Shown here: positions 4,346 through 6,450 of the stretch, piece after piece | Position numbering within the stretch: the stretch's first letter is position 1 | Layout: each line of letters begins with the position of its first letter | From: Myxococcales bacterium | GTDB lineage: Bacteria; Myxococcota; Polyangia; Polyangiales; Polyangiaceae | DNA length: 6,450 nt | Assembly (NCBI GenBank): GCA_020430865.1 | Contig: JAGQIY010000698.1 | Location: forward strand, 1 to 6,450 | Direction: 5' to 3' | Position numbers and translations under genes: made by a program | Notes under the pieces: generated by a model | The model's database searches: none | What the model saw: only the letters and a program-made list of their open reading frames with translations | What the model was told of the DNA's origin: nothing

Positions 4346-6450
4346 GCGCAGGAGCCCACCGAACAGGAGCGGCGTCGCACTGGCCGCCCCCACGACGGAC
4401 CAGCCTCGAGCGTCCAGCGCTCGCGTGCCGAGCACCGCGGCGAGGGGGGGCGCGTAGAGCGCCAGCAGCAGCAAGACCGAGCACAGCAAGACCGCACCCC
4501 ACACCCAGAGGTTCCGGGTGACCTCGTTCGAGATCGCCGGGGAGTCTTCTCCACGCATGTTGAAGACGTGCGTCAGCTGCGCGAAGCCGAGGGTCGCGAA
4601 CGACACGCTGACGGCGCTCTCCGCAGGCAGCTCGAGCACGTAGGTCGCGACCAGCAGAGCACCGAGCACCGTGGCCGCGATCACCGCGCCGTGGCCACCG
4701 ATGGCGAGCCAGTGCCGTCGCTCCAGCACCCCCTCGTCGGAGGGACGCGGCGCGAGCTTCAGCGCTCGCGACTGACCCTCACAGGCTCCCAGCGCGAGCG
4801 CCGGGAACACGTCGGTCACGAGGTTCAGGAACAGGATCTGCAGCGGCAACACGGGGAGCGGCAGGCCGATCAAAGCCGCCACGCCGACGGCGCCGAGCTC
4901 GCTGGCGTTGCACGACAGCAAGTAGAGCGCGAACTTGCGGATGTTCTCGAAGATCACCCGACCTTCACCGATGGCCACCACCACGGTCGACAGGCGATCG
5001 TCGTTGAGCACCAGGTCGGAGGCCTCCTTCGCCACCTGGGTGCCCCTCCCCATGGCTACCCCGATGTTCGCACGTCGCAGCGCCGGGGCGTCGTTCACAC
5101 CATCTCCCAGCATCGCAACCACGGCGCCACGCCGCTGGTGGGTCGCTAGCACCTCGAGCTTCTGACGCGGCGAAGTTCGAGCGATCACGCTGGCCTGGGC
5201 GACCTCTTGCTGCTCCTGCCTGGACAGCTCGTGATCGACACCCAGCACGCAAGCCTCCGTCCCCGATTCGACGAGCCCCACCGACTCCGCCACCCGCAGC
5301 GCCGTTTGAGCCTGATCCCCCGTCACCATGACCACGCGCACCCCGGCGGCGCGGCAGTCGTCGATCACCTGACGCACCTCGGAGCGCGGCGGGTCCGCCA
5401 TCGCGACCAGGCCGAGCAAGGTGAGGTCTCGATAGGGTGCGTCGTCCCGATCGGCGACGACTCCCTCGGCCAGCGCCAGCACGCGCAGCCCCCTCGAGGC
5501 GAGCTGGCGATTGTGGTCGAGCCACTGGCCACGCCGCTTCTCATCCAGCACGACCGTCGCCCTGCGCGTGACCGCGCGACGACAGGCTGCGATCACGGCC
5601 TCAGGAGCTCCCTTGACCTGAACCAGCAGCCCCGCGTCCTCCTGTTCGTGGAACGTCGCCATCATGCGAGTCTCCGGATCGAACGCTTCCTCGCGGATTT
5701 CTGGCAAGCGCTCCTTCAACGCTTCGGCGTCGAGTCCCGCCTTCCCTCCTGCCATCAGCAGCGCGACCTCGAGGGGTTCGCCGACCCCCTCGCCCGCCGG
5801 TGTCACGTGCGCGTCGTTGCACAGCACCCCGGCGCGCAGCGCACGCCCGAGCAACTCCTGCAGCTGGCCCCGCAACGCTCTGCCATCATGAAAGAACTGC
5901 GCCGTTGACTCGCCGCCCAAGCACTCCACGACGATCCGCTGATGGTCGATCACCAGCTCCTCGACCGCGAGCCGGTTCTGGGTGAGGGTCCCGGTCTTGT
6001 CCGTGAGGATCACGCTCGTGGCCCCGAGCGTCTCCACAACGGCGAGCCGTGCACAGAGCGCGTTGCGCCGTGCCATGCGCGCCATGCCACGCGCCAGCGC
6101 CAGGGTCGCGACGATCGGCAGCCCCTCGGGGACGGTGGCCACCGCGAGCGCAATGGACGTCTCGAGGATCAGCAGCGGCGGCCTGCCGCTGACGACGCCG
6201 ACCAGGGCGACGGCGAGGGCTACGGCGAGGGTGAGCCAGGACAGCTTGCGACCGAGCTCTTCCAGTCGACGCTCCAGGGGTGTCGCCTCGTCCTTGACCT
6301 CGGCGACGAGGCGCGAGATCTGTCCCAGCTCCGTCTGCATGCCGATGGCGACCACGACACCTTCTGCCGCGCCCCGCGTCACGCTGGTGCCACTGAAGAG
6401 CATGGCGCTCCTCTCCGCCAGAAGCGTTTCCGCGTGGTTTTCCCTCACCC
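4313..6450 (-). CDS. P2-type cation-transporting P-type ATPase (Ca2+-ATPase-like), N-terminal end beyond the window
   Basis: The frame gives 711 residues plus a TAG stop (4315-4313) and stays open to the right edge. The GTG at 6448 is not the true start, since the protein opens inside the actuator domain (FSGTSVTRG...GMQTELGQI); about 150-200 residues with TM1, TM2 and the TGE loop are missing. Counting from Val1 at 6448: TM3 71-88, TM4 with VPEGLP (106-111), phosphorylated Asp150 in DKTGTLT, nucleotide domain with FDPETRMM (256-263) and KGAPE (279-283), hinge motifs MVTGD (374-378) and GDGVNDAP (448-455), then six helices from TM5 (about 505) to TM10 (about 703). Ion-site residues match SERCA: Glu108 (Glu309), Asn514 and Glu517 (Asn768, Glu771), Asn542, Thr545 and Asp546 (Asn796, Thr799, Asp800); SERCA's Glu908 is Gln624. 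Ca2+ is the best guess, but other cations are possible. Confidence 0.93.
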   Translation of the reverse strand, partial: VRENHAETLLAERSAMLFSGTSVTRGAAEGVVVAIGMQTELGQISRLVAEVKDEATPLERRLEELGRKLSWLTLAVALAVALVGVVSGRPPLLILETSIALAVATVPEGLPIVATLALARGMARMARRNALCARLAVVETLGATSVILTDKTGTLTQNRLAVEELVIDHQRIVVECLGGESTAQFFHDGRALRGQLQELLGRALRAGVLCNDAHVTPAGEGVGEPLEVALLMAGGKAGLDAEALKERLPEIREEAFDPETRMMATFHEQEDAGLLVQVKGAPEAVIAACRRAVTRRATVVLDEKRRGQWLDHNRQLASRGLRVLALAEGVVADRDDAPYRDLTLLGLVAMADPPRSEVRQVIDDCRAAGVRVVMVTGDQAQTALRVAESVGLVESGTEACVLGVDHELSRQEQQEVAQASVIARTSPRQKLEVLATHQRRGAVVAMLGDGVNDAPALRRANIGVAMGRGTQVAKEASDLVLNDDRLSTVVVAIGEGRVIFENIRKFALYLLSCNASELGAVGVAALIGLPLPVLPLQILFLNLVTDVFPALALGACEGQSRALKLAPRPSDEGVLERRHWLAIGGHGAVIAATVLGALLVATYVLELPAESAVSVSFATLGFAQLTHVFNMRGEDSPAISNEVTRNLWVWGAVLLCSVLLLLALYAPPLAAVLGTRALDARGWSVVGAASATPLLFGGLLRLLVRRRTGAA

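Noticed and set aside
4313..4400. Possible intrinsic terminator at the end of the operon
   Set aside because: I found no clear GC hairpin followed by a T run on either strand; the region is coding.
5207..5908. Plus-strand open frame of 233 residues opposite the P-type ATPase
   Set aside because: The His/Arg/Gln-rich product is opposite conserved P-type motifs and shows no motif of its own.
6446..6448. GTG as a start codon of the P-type ATPase
   Set aside because: The product would begin inside the actuator domain and lack TM1, TM2 and the TGE loop; the frame stays open to the window edge, so the gene is cut by the window.

Overview
The window carries the 3' part of an N-type (N-ATPase) F1Fo operon, read left to right, and most of a P-type cation ATPase gene that converges on it from the opposite strand. 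The visible order is atpQ (last codons only), atpR, atpB, atpE, atpF, atpA, atpG. This matches the known N-ATPase order atpDCQRBEFAG, so atpD (beta), atpC (epsilon) and nearly all of atpQ should lie just left of position 1. The identification rests on four points: gene order, the small AtpR membrane protein ahead of subunit a, a c subunit with two carboxylates (Glu30 and Glu63), and the lack of a separate delta gene.

Layout: 1-23 atpQ tail; 20-292 atpR; 300-971 atpB (a); 968-1222 atpE (c); 1230-1979 atpF (b with a delta-like C-terminal end); 1972-3531 atpA (alpha, TTG start); 3521-4345 atpG (gamma); 4313-6450, minus strand, a P2-type (Ca2+-ATPase-like) P-type ATPase whose N-terminal end runs off the right edge. 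Genes are packed with 7-base gaps or short stop/start overlaps, so translational coupling is likely. No intergenic stretch exceeds 7 bases. I saw no RNA gene, mobile element, CRISPR array, promoter or convincing terminator.

How the genes work together: AtpB, AtpE and AtpF form the membrane ion channel, c-ring and peripheral stalk. AtpA and AtpG, with the off-window beta and epsilon, form the catalytic head and rotor shaft. AtpQ and AtpR are N-ATPase-specific membrane proteins of unsettled role, possibly in c-ring assembly. Such enzymes are usually a second ATPase beside the housekeeping ATP synthase and are thought to work as ATP-driven ion pumps. The family was proposed to move Na+, but at least one member (Burkholderia pseudomallei) was reported to be H+-specific with a 17-subunit ring, so the ion here is open. 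The P-type ATPase next door has Ca2+-ATPase-like ion-binding residues, so the locus looks like a cation-homeostasis module.

Organism: a GC-rich bacterium with strong Shine-Dalgarno sites. N-ATPases are spread by lateral transfer among marine and halotolerant bacteria, Burkholderia, planctomycetes and some Methanosarcina, so the operon does not reveal the host; a GC-rich proteobacterium, myxobacterium or planctomycete would all fit.

Novelty: this is a recognisable, already described system. The points worth a second look are the delta-like tail on subunit b, the unusual nucleotide-site residues in alpha, the degenerate glycine motif and double Glu in c, and the tail-to-tail overlap with the P-type ATPase.
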